Assembly: GCF_000686845.1 (NCBI RefSeq) | Contig: NZ_JMLS01000028.1 | Location: forward strand, 39,932 to 103,931 | Reading direction: 5' to 3' | DNA from: Paenibacillus sp. UNC451MF | Lineage (GTDB): Bacteria > Bacillota > Bacilli > Paenibacillales > NBRC-103111 | Length of the DNA stretch: 64,000 nucleotides | In this document: piece by piece, positions 27,051-35,341 of the stretch | How the letters are laid out: each line of letters starts with the position of its first letter | How positions within the stretch are numbered: the stretch's first letter is position 1 | Made by a program: the position numbers and the translations under genes | The notes under the pieces: model-generated | Database searches by the model: none | The model's input: the letters and a program-made list of their open reading frames with translations, nothing else | Told to the model about the DNA's origin: nothing

Positions 27051-27470
27051 ATGAAACATATTGTAACCATATGGGGAGCCAACTTCTCTTCTGAGGAAGA
27101 ACTGGAAGCTTTTGTCGAGACCGATTACGACGACGACGGAGATGCACTGCCTTCCGCCTTTCTAGCAGGCATTGGGTGCTCCTGGATCGATGAAGATTTT
27201 CAAGAGCTGCATTATTTCAACAATGAGGACGAACGTAAGGCCTTTATCGAGTATTTGCGTTTGGAATATTCGCCACACGAGCCGTTCGCCGAACAACTGC
27301 CGGCAAAGATCGCTGAAACCATTCAAGCTTATAATTCGATCATTCTTTTGTATGGAAACAATTCGCCATATGGAGCCATTAATGACGAACTGTTTCAAAT
27401 CGTCGAAGCAGGCTTGCCGACTGGTTCGTTGGTTGTTCTTCTTACAAGTGTCGGGTACGAAAGCCGATAA
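27051..27470 (+). CDS. Immunity protein 22-like (DUF4284) protein
   Basis: 139 residues. The start VTIWGANFSSEEELEAFVETDYDDDGDALPSAFLAG (split here only by family boundaries) followed by GCSWIDEDFQELHYF matches the Imm22/DUF4284 family, small acidic proteins found next to polymorphic toxins. No toxin is adjacent. GGCAGG-type site upstream is moderate. It is 125 bases after the SUKH gene and 58 before the SUKH-LRR gene. Confidence 0.72.
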   Translation: MKHIVTIWGANFSSEEELEAFVETDYDDDGDALPSAFLAGIGCSWIDEDFQELHYFNNEDERKAFIEYLRLEYSPHEPFAEQLPAKIAETIQAYNSIILLYGNNSPYGAINDELFQIVEAGLPTGSLVVLLTSVGYESR

Positions 27471-27527
27471 AGATTCTTGAGATTTTATTGATTGTTAGCC
27501 ATGCGGCCTCACTAAGGAGGAAATTAC

Positions 27528-29081
27528 ATGAAACAAATACTACTAGAAATAATTGAGCTTCTGCAGGGAGATCTTCCCCAGCTGGCTGCATCATTAAACC
27601 CGCCTGCTGCGGAGGAGGAGCTTCGCAAGGCGGAAGCGGCACTAGGATTTAATCTTCCGTCAGAGCTGAGGGAGTTTTACCAGATCCATAACGGAGAAAA
27701 GGAGGGAGGGCCCGGATTGTTTTTTGGACTTCCGTTTCTATCACTGGATGACATGCTTGCGGAATGCAGGATTTGGAGCGGTCTGGAAGATGATGTCATG
27801 GAAGTGGAGCATTATTCCGTTCCCGCAGGCTGGATTATGGAACAGTACATTAACCGCTATTGGCTGTCGATCAGTAAAGATTGGGGCGGCAATAACATCG
27901 GCATTGACCTGGATCCAGCAGACAAAGGGAGAGCAGGACAGATTATTAACTTTGGCCGCGATGAAGAGGTCAAGTACGTGATAGCCCTCGGTGTCTCTCA
28001 ATTGCTGCATTTTATCCGCGATACTGCTAAGGAAGGCAATTACAGCGTTAATCAGGAAGATGAAGAATACATTTCATGGAGCTATGGCAAAGAAGGGGCA
28101 GTCCATTTTCTCGATGCGATTCGCAGGATGGAGCTTCCTGTGCTTGAGCCGTTAAGACAAGAAGCGGGTGTCGAGGACGCAAATGTATGGTTTGATGCCC
28201 TGGATAACGGTTGGAAAGAAAGAATCATGGATGCGAGCGGTTCTCCGGATGCTTTTCTTCGTGCGAAGCGGCATCTTTTTATAGGGAAAGGATTAACGGA
28301 TATTACTCCACTGGCACAATGCGAGGACGTGCGCGAGTTGGTTCTGAGTGTGAATGAAATTCGTTCCATCGAAGCACTGAGAGGCTGTAAGCAGTTGAAA
28401 ATATTGTATCTTGTGAAGAATCCGGTTTCGGACCTTCGCCCACTGCAAAGTCTGGAGCATTTACAGGAGTTGATTATTTCCGGTACGGCTGTTACCGACG
28501 TATCTCCTCTCAGCTCGCTTCCCAAATTGAAAGTAGTGGATGTACAAAATACGCACATCCGCGATTTTTCTCCATTGAAGCAGATCAAGAGCTTGCGAGC
28601 GCTGGAGATTTCCCGACCTGATGCGGAGCAGCTTTGCAGTATATCCGAACTCAAACAGGTTAAGGAGCTGTCGATATCCGGATTAGGTCAAATAACCGAG
28701 GACGACTTGGCCGTATTAGGCAAGCTCGTGAACTTACGCAAGCTGGTGCTAGATGAGGTTACTCTGCGGAATTTGCAGTTTGTTGAGAAATGCCATAAGC
28801 TGAAAGAGGTGATTATGAAAGACTCAGCAGTTGAGGATATTTCCGCACTGGCTAAGCTTGACAACCTCCAGTCCTTGGAACTGAGTGGTTGTTCTGCCGT
28901 TGGGAAGCTGGAAGAGTTGGCCCGTTCAGCCTCATTGAGCAAAATAACGGCCTCTTTCCAGCAATTTTCTTTGTTAAAAGAATGTTTCGACCGGGCAATC
29001 GATTTTTCCACCATAACCGGAGGAATGACGGAAGCCGAAAGCGACATCTGGCATGCATATTTGGATGGCGTTCGAAGATAG
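27528..29081 (+). CDS. SMI1/KNR4 (SUKH) domain fused to leucine-rich repeats
   Basis: 517 residues. The N-terminal about 165 residues form a SUKH domain (PPAAEEELRKAEAALGFNL, LREFYQIHNGEKEGGPGLFFG, DWGGNNIGIDL). After a linker, about residues 255-500 hold roughly ten leucine-rich repeats of the internalin type (LTDITPLAQCEDVRELVLS, AVTDVSPLSSLPKLKVVDV). There is no signal peptide, so it should be cytoplasmic. The fusion suggests an immunity protein with an added protein-recognition surface. A strong AAGGAGG site precedes the ATG. Confidence 0.85.
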   Translation: MKQILLEIIELLQGDLPQLAASLNPPAAEEELRKAEAALGFNLPSELREFYQIHNGEKEGGPGLFFGLPFLSLDDMLAECRIWSGLEDDVMEVEHYSVPAGWIMEQYINRYWLSISKDWGGNNIGIDLDPADKGRAGQIINFGRDEEVKYVIALGVSQLLHFIRDTAKEGNYSVNQEDEEYISWSYGKEGAVHFLDAIRRMELPVLEPLRQEAGVEDANVWFDALDNGWKERIMDASGSPDAFLRAKRHLFIGKGLTDITPLAQCEDVRELVLSVNEIRSIEALRGCKQLKILYLVKNPVSDLRPLQSLEHLQELIISGTAVTDVSPLSSLPKLKVVDVQNTHIRDFSPLKQIKSLRALEISRPDAEQLCSISELKQVKELSISGLGQITEDDLAVLGKLVNLRKLVLDEVTLRNLQFVEKCHKLKEVIMKDSAVEDISALAKLDNLQSLELSGCSAVGKLEELARSASLSKITASFQQFSLLKECFDRAIDFSTITGGMTEAESDIWHAYLDGVRR

Positions 29082-29391
29082 GGTATATGGTGAGGGTTAA
29101 GGAGTAAGTGATCTAGGACATGCCATTCTAGAGTGGCGATCAGCATCGGAGCTCTAGTTATAAGGAGTTATTCCTTGTAGCTAGGGCTTTGATTGGTTTA
29201 AGGTCACATCCCGCGTGCTCATGAACTACTATCAGCAAAAAAGGCAAAGAGCTGTATTGGACAAATATATTAAATAAATCAGGTGAAATGAACAATTTAT
29301 TGGCAAGAATTGCATCCGATTATTCAGTACACTTAGAAAGTGGGCCTTATCTGGTTCTCAAATCACGAATATTTACTAGGAGGTTTTATTG
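29082..29391 (+). other. Leader region with stable RNA hairpins before the pectate lyase gene
   Basis: This 310-base gap holds two plus-strand hairpins. A short one lies near 29122-29137 (GCCATTCT with AGAGTGGC). A 17-bp stem spans 29150-29166 and 29172-29188 with loop GTTAT; all three non-Watson-Crick positions are G-U in the plus-strand RNA, so the stem is complete only on that strand. No T run follows it, so it is not a standard terminator; it may regulate pelA or end the upstream transcript in another way. Confidence 0.5.
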
Positions 29392-31140
29392 ATGTTGTCG
29401 AAGCCAGCAAAGAAGCAAGTACTACTTACGACGGTGTGTTCGCTGGGAATGCTGATGTTATCAGTTTATCCTGCACACTCCGGGTCCAATGCCTTCGCTG
29501 CCGAAGCGCCGAAGATCGTCAAAGCCGAAGCCATCGCGCCGACGAAGGTGAAGGTTACCTTAAGTGATAAGCTGAGCAGTTTTAACCCTGCCGATCTTGA
29601 GCTTGAGGCGGCTATGGGGGACTGGTACACTCTGAATCCGAATTTTTCGAAAGCGTTTACAGTTGTAAAAACAGTAGAGGAAAAGGATGCGGAGGGAAGA
29701 ACAACCATCGTTCTTGAGACTAAGGAAGCCATGAATCCGGACGCTACGATCACCCGGCCCATAAAGGAGAATCCGAAAAGCGTTCCCTTTCAAAAGGCGG
29801 CTTATTTTACGGGTGATCCAGATAAAGATATTCGACAGGCGGACAACCTTCTCACATGGCAGACTGCGGAGGGTGGTTGGTACAAATATAGTGTGAATGA
29901 TAAATACGGACGTGCTTGGGATGGCCAAGAGAGCAAGTCTGATTGGCGGACCAAAGACGGCAAGGATATTGGCACCGTCGACAATAATGCCACTACGAAT
30001 GAAATATTGTTCCTCGCTGTTATGTATAAGCAGACTGGTGACCTTCGCTACAAGGAAGCTGTGAACAGAGGGCTGAATTTTTTGCTGACGATGCAATATC
30101 CGAGCGGAGGCTGGCCTCAAGTCTATCCGGCACGCGGGAATTATTCCGATTATGTCACCTTTAATGATAACGCGATGATGCGAGTGATGAATGTTCTTAG
30201 TATGGTCAAGAAGCACGATTATCCGTTTAATACCGACATTGTAGCGAATGATAACGTGACCAGGCTGCAGGAAAGTCTGGACAAGGGGTTGGATTATATT
30301 CTGAAATCACAAATTACGGCGAACGGTTTGCTAACTGCTTGGTGCGCCCAGCATGATCCCGTCACTTATGAGCCGCGAGAGGCCCGGGCTTACGAGCATC
30401 CTTCTATTTCAGGATCCGAATCGGTGGAAATTGTCAAGTATTTGATGGCACTGCCTAATCAAACACCAGAGGTTAGCAAAGCAATTAATAATGCTTTAAA
30501 TTGGTTTGAAGCAAATAAACTTAGTGGGATTAAATATGTTTCGGGGGATAAGAACAATGTGTATTTCGTACCGGATCCGGCTAGTACATCCTGGTACCGT
30601 TTCTACGAAATCGGAACTAACCTGCCGATCTTCTCCGGACGCGACGGCATTATCAAGCATAATATACTCGAAATCGAAGACGAGCGCCGTAACGGGTATA
30701 GCTGGGGAGGCTCTTGGCCGTTGAACTTGCTCAAGATAGCAAATACCGCAGGTTATTATGAGAATCGTATCTATGTCAAGGTCGTAGGCAACAGCTCACA
30801 AACAGCTGACGGGCAATCCCTAAATGTCGGAGACATGAAGAGAGTCGAAGATGCAATCGCTCCAGTGATTACGCTTCAGCCGATCGGCAAAAAGACAGGG
30901 AATCACTATAATATCAGCACAACACCTTGGTTACTGGGTGGTACGGTCAGTGAGAGAGCGGAGGTCCGCGTAAATAGTATCGATGCACAGGTGGGCAACG
31001 ATCTTGTCTTTATCTCAGCACCGATTGAACTTCAGCCGGGAATGAACGACATTAAAATTACGGCGGTTGACGCAGCTGGAAACTCTGCTGTACCAGTCAC
31101 TCTTCAGGCAGTACCGACAAAAGGTACAGCGAAGCCATAA
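29392..31140 (+). CDS. pelA: Secreted pectate lyase, polysaccharide lyase family 10
   Basis: 582 residues from the ATG at 29392 (AGGAGG eight bases upstream; a TTG three bases earlier is less well spaced). Signal peptide with likely cleavage after AFA near residue 37. An Ig-like N-terminal module (about 40-135) is followed by the PL10 catalytic domain (about 140-470) with DNNATTNEILFLAVMYKQTG, YPSGGWPQVYP and RRNGYSWGGSWP, and a C-terminal Ig-like module. It cleaves polygalacturonate by beta-elimination, normally with calcium. The downstream SGNH esterase suggests joint pectin breakdown. Confidence 0.9.
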   Translation: MLSKPAKKQVLLTTVCSLGMLMLSVYPAHSGSNAFAAEAPKIVKAEAIAPTKVKVTLSDKLSSFNPADLELEAAMGDWYTLNPNFSKAFTVVKTVEEKDAEGRTTIVLETKEAMNPDATITRPIKENPKSVPFQKAAYFTGDPDKDIRQADNLLTWQTAEGGWYKYSVNDKYGRAWDGQESKSDWRTKDGKDIGTVDNNATTNEILFLAVMYKQTGDLRYKEAVNRGLNFLLTMQYPSGGWPQVYPARGNYSDYVTFNDNAMMRVMNVLSMVKKHDYPFNTDIVANDNVTRLQESLDKGLDYILKSQITANGLLTAWCAQHDPVTYEPREARAYEHPSISGSESVEIVKYLMALPNQTPEVSKAINNALNWFEANKLSGIKYVSGDKNNVYFVPDPASTSWYRFYEIGTNLPIFSGRDGIIKHNILEIEDERRNGYSWGGSWPLNLLKIANTAGYYENRIYVKVVGNSSQTADGQSLNVGDMKRVEDAIAPVITLQPIGKKTGNHYNISTTPWLLGGTVSERAEVRVNSIDAQVGNDLVFISAPIELQPGMNDIKITAVDAAGNSAVPVTLQAVPTKGTAKP

Positions 31141-31165
31141 GTGCTAGAATATTTTCAGCATTCGG

Positions 31166-31200
31166 CAGCAGACCAGATTAAATCTGGTCTGCTGTTTTAT
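31166..31200 (+). terminator. Intrinsic terminator after the pectate lyase gene
   Basis: CAGCAGACCAGATT is followed by its complete inverse complement and TTTTATTTT, a very stable stem 25 bases after the stop. Confidence 0.88.
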
Positions 31201-31267
31201 TTTCCTTGGCGAATAGTGGGTGGTTCCCGTTGGAGCCGCCTTATCGATACGACGATAATGGAAGCGA

Positions 31268-32152
31268 ATGAAGAAACCCGTACGGGGAACCTTAGTAAAG
31301 GAGAAAACTTCTACTTTTACCATGAAAGGACTGATTAGGTTGATGCGTAGCTGGTGGAAGCTAGGTTTAGCGTTCTCTTTGATCTTCGCACCTCAGCTTC
31401 AAGTTTGGTCTTCCGGGGATACGGCCGAATCGATTCAGGAGTTCTATCAGAGCTCCAAATCAGGCAAGCTCATCGACTTCGTCGGCGACAGTACGACAGA
31501 AGCTGCAGATGGCCTATATGACCAACTGGAGGAGATCTATGGGGGTCCAGGAGGCGTTCTGGAAGGAGTGAAAATCCGAAACCGAGGTTCTAGCGGCAAT
31601 ACGCTGCATCATTTTGTTAACCAAATCGCTACTCACGGCAATACACTTGACCATGTGATTCAAGATCAGGCCAACCTGTATATCATTTCTTACGGAATCA
31701 ACGACATTCGAGAAAGCAGTCCTGCGCAGATTAAGGCTGATCTGAAGCTCGCCGTGGACAGGCTCTTGAAGGAAACTCACGGCGGGATTCTGCTGCGTAT
31801 ACCGAATCCATTCCTGTCAGTGAACCGATGGAGCTATATTCATATGGATAAAATAGAGAACGCGCAGCTTTACTCCGATCAGCTGTGGGAGGTTTATTAT
31901 AGCTTCCGGGACTATAACCCGCGCGTCGATATTCTCGACATTCCCAGCCTCGTGTTTGGGCGTCAGGTACGGCCAGAGCATCCGTTTATGCAGGATACAA
32001 TCCATCCGAATGAGGCAGGCTACCGGGCAATCGCCGATGCGGTCACTCAGAAAATATCCGGCCAGACGGTCAAGTTTAATCCGGAGGCTTTGAAGTATTC
32101 CAATAGGGAACACACCGGTATGACAGAGCCACTAGCTTCAAATCGCCAATGA
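31268..32152 (+). CDS. SGNH/GDSL-type hydrolase, probably secreted esterase
   Basis: 294 residues from the first ATG. The SGNH blocks are visible: DFVGDSTTE with the catalytic serine, RNRGSSGNT with the glycine, SYGINDIRE with the asparagine and DTIHPNEAGY with Asp and His. A hydrophobic stretch (WWKLGLAFSLIFAPQL) acts as signal peptide or anchor. Translation may really begin at the ATG at 31322 or 31343, which would place this stretch at the N-terminus; no start has a clear site. It may remove acetyl groups from pectin (inference from the pectate lyase next door). Confidence 0.8.
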   Translation: MKKPVRGTLVKEKTSTFTMKGLIRLMRSWWKLGLAFSLIFAPQLQVWSSGDTAESIQEFYQSSKSGKLIDFVGDSTTEAADGLYDQLEEIYGGPGGVLEGVKIRNRGSSGNTLHHFVNQIATHGNTLDHVIQDQANLYIISYGINDIRESSPAQIKADLKLAVDRLLKETHGGILLRIPNPFLSVNRWSYIHMDKIENAQLYSDQLWEVYYSFRDYNPRVDILDIPSLVFGRQVRPEHPFMQDTIHPNEAGYRAIADAVTQKISGQTVKFNPEALKYSNREHTGMTEPLASNRQ

Positions 32153-32203
32153 AGTTATACGTTTCGGCAGACTAAACAGGTAGCTCTAGAATGGAGATTT
32201 AAT

Positions 32204-32226
32204 GCCGCGTAAATAGCGGCTTTTTT
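32204..32226 (+). terminator. Intrinsic terminator after the esterase gene
   Basis: GCCGC and GCGGC pair around a 7-base loop, followed by T6. Confidence 0.7.
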
Positions 32227-32277
32227 GTTTAATGGGATTAAATTTCTTCAATAGACTGATCTGAATTGATTCACTTT

Positions 32278-32327
32278 AAAGTCAAGTAAAAAGGGTATCT
32301 TTGGGGATACCCTTTTTACTTGACTTT
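32278..32327. terminator. Perfect 22-bp inverted repeat, bidirectional terminator
   Basis: Two 22-base arms (32278-32299 and 32306-32327) are exact inverse complements around a 6-base loop. Each arm contains a run of five A or T (GTAAAAAGGG / CCCTTTTTAC), and the outer ends are AAAG/CTTT. It lies between the convergent esterase and deaminase genes and can stop transcription from both sides. Confidence 0.75.
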
Positions 32328-32369
32328 GCATTCTTGCTCAATCGAAATCCTTGTTCAAATGCGGCGTAC

Positions 32370-32849
32370 TCAGCGTTTATCGCGAAATTGACGATGGAGC
32401 TCCCGAACTTGCTCAGCAAGTTCAGGAACAGGGCCGTCAATGGTAGTATCACGAATCACTTGGTGGATAGCGAGATTACGAACACGCGTTGCGGCAACCC
32501 CCATTTCACACATCCATTGTGCCAGCTGTTCTGAAGAACTCGCATAAACAATACGACCTAATCCAACCCATCCATGGGCCGCAGCGCACATAGGGCAATG
32601 CTCGCCCGAGGTATAGACCGTCGCCTTGCCTCGTTCATCCGTTGTCATGTTCTTGGCAGCCCAACGCGCCAAAGCAAATTCAGGGTGTTGGGTATGATCG
32701 CCACCGGCTACATGGTTGTGGTCTTCCGCAAGCACATCTCCGCTGGCTGAGACAAGGACTGAACCGAATGGCTCATCACCCGCCTCCAAAGCAGCTCTTG
32801 CAAGTTCAATACAGCGTCTCAGATGCATAAGATCATTACCATTTATCAT
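32370..32849 (-). CDS. Nucleoside deaminase (cytidine/guanine deaminase superfamily)
   Basis: 159 residues with the zinc-dependent deaminase motifs HPEFAL (His55, catalytic Glu57) and GEHCPMCAAAH (Cys85, Cys88). The N-terminal helix and GDEPFGSVLVSASGDVLAE pattern fit the guanine deaminase/CMP-dCMP deaminase group. It most likely deaminates a free base or nucleoside; tRNA editing (TadA) is less likely because the sequence lacks its other hallmarks. Confidence 0.85.
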   Translation of the reverse strand: MINGNDLMHLRRCIELARAALEAGDEPFGSVLVSASGDVLAEDHNHVAGGDHTQHPEFALARWAAKNMTTDERGKATVYTSGEHCPMCAAAHGWVGLGRIVYASSSEQLAQWMCEMGVAATRVRNLAIHQVIRDTTIDGPVPELAEQVRELHRQFRDKR

Positions 32850-33075
32850 GGTTGAACCTCCTTGTTAATTCGTTAACAAGCAGGCTCCATCTATCCATTT
32901 TCTCAGCCTGCTTTGTTTTTCATATTTATGCTAACATGAAGTCCACTTGATGAAAAATATATAAAATATAAGTTTCGCTTAGGTTTCTCATATATGAGCA
33001 GAAATCATTAGAAGGAAGATAATGGGGATATATCGAAATTATCACCACCAGATTTTATACAAGGAGACGATGCGA

Positions 33076-33546
33076 ATGAGTAATACACAGATTGATGTTG
33101 TTCAATTAGGGGAGAGAAAATATATTGGCATCGCAGTAACTTCTCCATTGAAAAACGTTAAAGGTATTGGGGAAGCACAACAACTTTTCATGGAAAGAAA
33201 AGAAGAAATTCAAAGCATAATGGACGAGAGCACTTATGTTTGTGTACATTTTGCAAACGAGGTGTTATTCACCTATATCTATTGCATGGAAGTAACAGAA
33301 CTACAATCTATTCCAGAGAGTATGATTGGCTTTAAAGTACCTAGTAACCAATATGTAAGAGTACAATCCAATGGCGAAGAGCCATATGGACTTATTGATA
33401 AATTTCTACGGGACAAAGGAATGCAAAGAAATTCAAATTCGGTTTCATTGGAAGTGTTTCAATTTGGAAAAGAGGAAAGTAAGTATACTGCTGAAATTCT
33501 AGTTCCGGTTGTTGTTAAACTCAATCCAAAGAATGATTGCTATTGA
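33076..33546 (+). CDS. GyrI-like/effector-binding domain protein
   Basis: 156 residues from the ATG at 33076, which lies nine bases after GGAG; earlier ATGs at 33070 and 33022 are less well placed. The pattern (VVQLGERKYIGIAVTSPL, FANEVLFTYIYCMEVTEL, YVRVQSNGEEPYGLIDKFL) fits the GyrI-like/AraC effector-binding fold, here without a DNA-binding domain. Such stand-alone domains bind small hydrophobic molecules. It precedes a MATE exporter by 250 bases, which would suit drug sensing or sequestration, but this is only suggestive. Confidence 0.72.
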   Translation: MSNTQIDVVQLGERKYIGIAVTSPLKNVKGIGEAQQLFMERKEEIQSIMDESTYVCVHFANEVLFTYIYCMEVTELQSIPESMIGFKVPSNQYVRVQSNGEEPYGLIDKFLRDKGMQRNSNSVSLEVFQFGKEESKYTAEILVPVVVKLNPKNDCY

Positions 33547-33796
33547 ACTAGCGGGCTATTACTCCAGCACCTGCAACGGACCGTGGAGAAACATTGCTAC
33601 CGATGTGGACATGACCCTACAAACTTTCATTTCAGAGTAATAAAGACGAGATTTGGGGCTCTTGTCAGTGGTAATTTTACAAATGATTATTTCGGTTTAG
33701 ATTCCCGTAATATGGTATATTGAGGAGGGAATTCCTTACCTTTAATTACTTTTTTTGAGAAATTAATTAACTCTAAAGTGAAGAAGGGTTCTGCTC

Positions 33797-35179
33797 ATGG
33801 GTATATTTGTGCGAGAGACGTCATTCTACAAAACATTCTTTACACTGACCCTTATTATCGGTTTACAAAACATCATTACTTTCGGGGTCAACTTATCCGA
33901 CAATTTTATGATTGGAGGTTACAGTGAATCAGCGCTTTCCGGTGTCGCGGTAGCGAATCAAATTCAGTTTGTGCTACATATGCTTGTCATGGGGGTAGGC
34001 GAGGGATTAGTCATTATGGCATCAAGATACTGGGGTGCAAATGACATCGAATCGATAAAGAAGATTACCAGCATCGGCATGCGTCTTTCGATTCTAGTTG
34101 GTTTGAGTATGTGGGCTGTTGTCTTTTTCTTTCCTCATAGCTTACTCTCATTGTTTACTAATGATCAAAACGTTATCTCTGAGGGAACAAAATTCGTACA
34201 AATCATTTGCTTTTCTTATATATTCTTCTCTATTACCAGTATCCTACTTGCGACACTGCGGGGTGTAGAAACAGTCAAGATTGGTTTTATTTTGTCCTCG
34301 ACCACGCTCATCATCAATGTGTGCCTGAATTATCTCTTCATATACGGACATTTTGGCTTTCCGAGTCTAGGGGTGCGAGGAGCAGCCATTGCAACCTTGT
34401 CGGCAAGAATCATTGAACTGATCATTGTCTTAATCTTCGTGAAGCGCTTTGATCGAAAGATCCATTTGAAGCTGCGTGATTTCTTCAAAATCGAGATGGG
34501 TTTGTTTAAGCACTATGTTAATCTAGGATCACCTATTCTAATGTCCAACTTTATTTGGGGTATTGCTATGGCGACACAAACATCCATTCTCGGGCATATG
34601 GGAGCGGCTGCGATTGCGGCCAACAGCATAGCAACGACCATCTTTCAAATTGTATCCGTCGTGGTTTTTGCCTCTGCAAGCGCTACGACAATTGTAATTG
34701 GCAAAACAATTGGGGAGGGGCACATGGATAAAATTAAATCCTACGCCAAGACCCTACAGGTGCTGTATCTCATCATTGGGCTATTTACTGGTACTCTACT
34801 TTTTATTACAAAGGATCATGTGCTTGACTTTTATTCCATTTCCGCGGAAGCAAGGGCTCTTGCACTTCAATTTATGACAGTACTGTCCATCACCGTTTGC
34901 GGAACTGCCTATCAGATGCCGTCTTTAACAGGGATCGTACGCAGTGGAGGGGATACCAAATTTGTTTTGTACAATGATACCATTTTCATGTGGCTGATTG
35001 TCCTTCCGGCTTCAGCGCTTTGTGCTTTTGTGTTTGATTTTTCGCCGTTAATTATATTTATCTGTCTAAAGTCGGACCAAATCCTTAAATGCTTTGTAGC
35101 TATTATAAAAGTTAATCGATTCAAATGGATCCGAGCGTTTGAGCCTTATTCGTCTGAAACAAAAGAAACGGTTGCTTAA
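33797..35179 (+). CDS. MATE-family efflux transporter
   Basis: 460 residues, twelve membrane segments in two six-segment repeats. Family marks include DNFMIGGYSESALSGVAVANQ near the start, the conserved VMGVGEGLVIMASRYWGA, and GAAIATLSARIIELIIV in the middle. It exports drugs or metabolites by Na+ or H+ antiport. AGAAGGG precedes the ATG. The gene appears to be its own unit. Confidence 0.88.
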   Translation: MGIFVRETSFYKTFFTLTLIIGLQNIITFGVNLSDNFMIGGYSESALSGVAVANQIQFVLHMLVMGVGEGLVIMASRYWGANDIESIKKITSIGMRLSILVGLSMWAVVFFFPHSLLSLFTNDQNVISEGTKFVQIICFSYIFFSITSILLATLRGVETVKIGFILSSTTLIINVCLNYLFIYGHFGFPSLGVRGAAIATLSARIIELIIVLIFVKRFDRKIHLKLRDFFKIEMGLFKHYVNLGSPILMSNFIWGIAMATQTSILGHMGAAAIAANSIATTIFQIVSVVVFASASATTIVIGKTIGEGHMDKIKSYAKTLQVLYLIIGLFTGTLLFITKDHVLDFYSISAEARALALQFMTVLSITVCGTAYQMPSLTGIVRSGGDTKFVLYNDTIFMWLIVLPASALCAFVFDFSPLIIFICLKSDQILKCFVAIIKVNRFKWIRAFEPYSSETKETVA

Positions 35180-35341
35180 CGAACAACTTCACTTTGTTAA
35201 GTTCACAGGCTTCAGGTAATATTAGGAAGTATGTAGACGCGTGAGTTTTTTATAAAATTATTTTTTAAATGTGATGAAGGGAATGTAAGCGTTTCATCGA
35301 ATTTTATTCTTGAATCAAACTTTAAGGGGGATTGAAGAAGG

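Noticed and set aside
28082..28654. Long minus-strand open frame (190 codons) opposite the SUKH-LRR gene
   Set aside because: It mirrors the codon pattern of the plus-strand gene, has no binding site and resembles no protein family.
33547..33723. Open frame of about 58 codons in the same frame directly after the GyrI-like stop
   Set aside because: It could suggest stop-codon read-through, but no family match or start is seen and the GyrI-like domain is already complete.
35283..35296. TGTAAGCGTTTCA, similar to a cre site, upstream of the beta-propeller gene
   Set aside because: It is one base shorter than the cre consensus between CG and CA, so the spacing does not fit.
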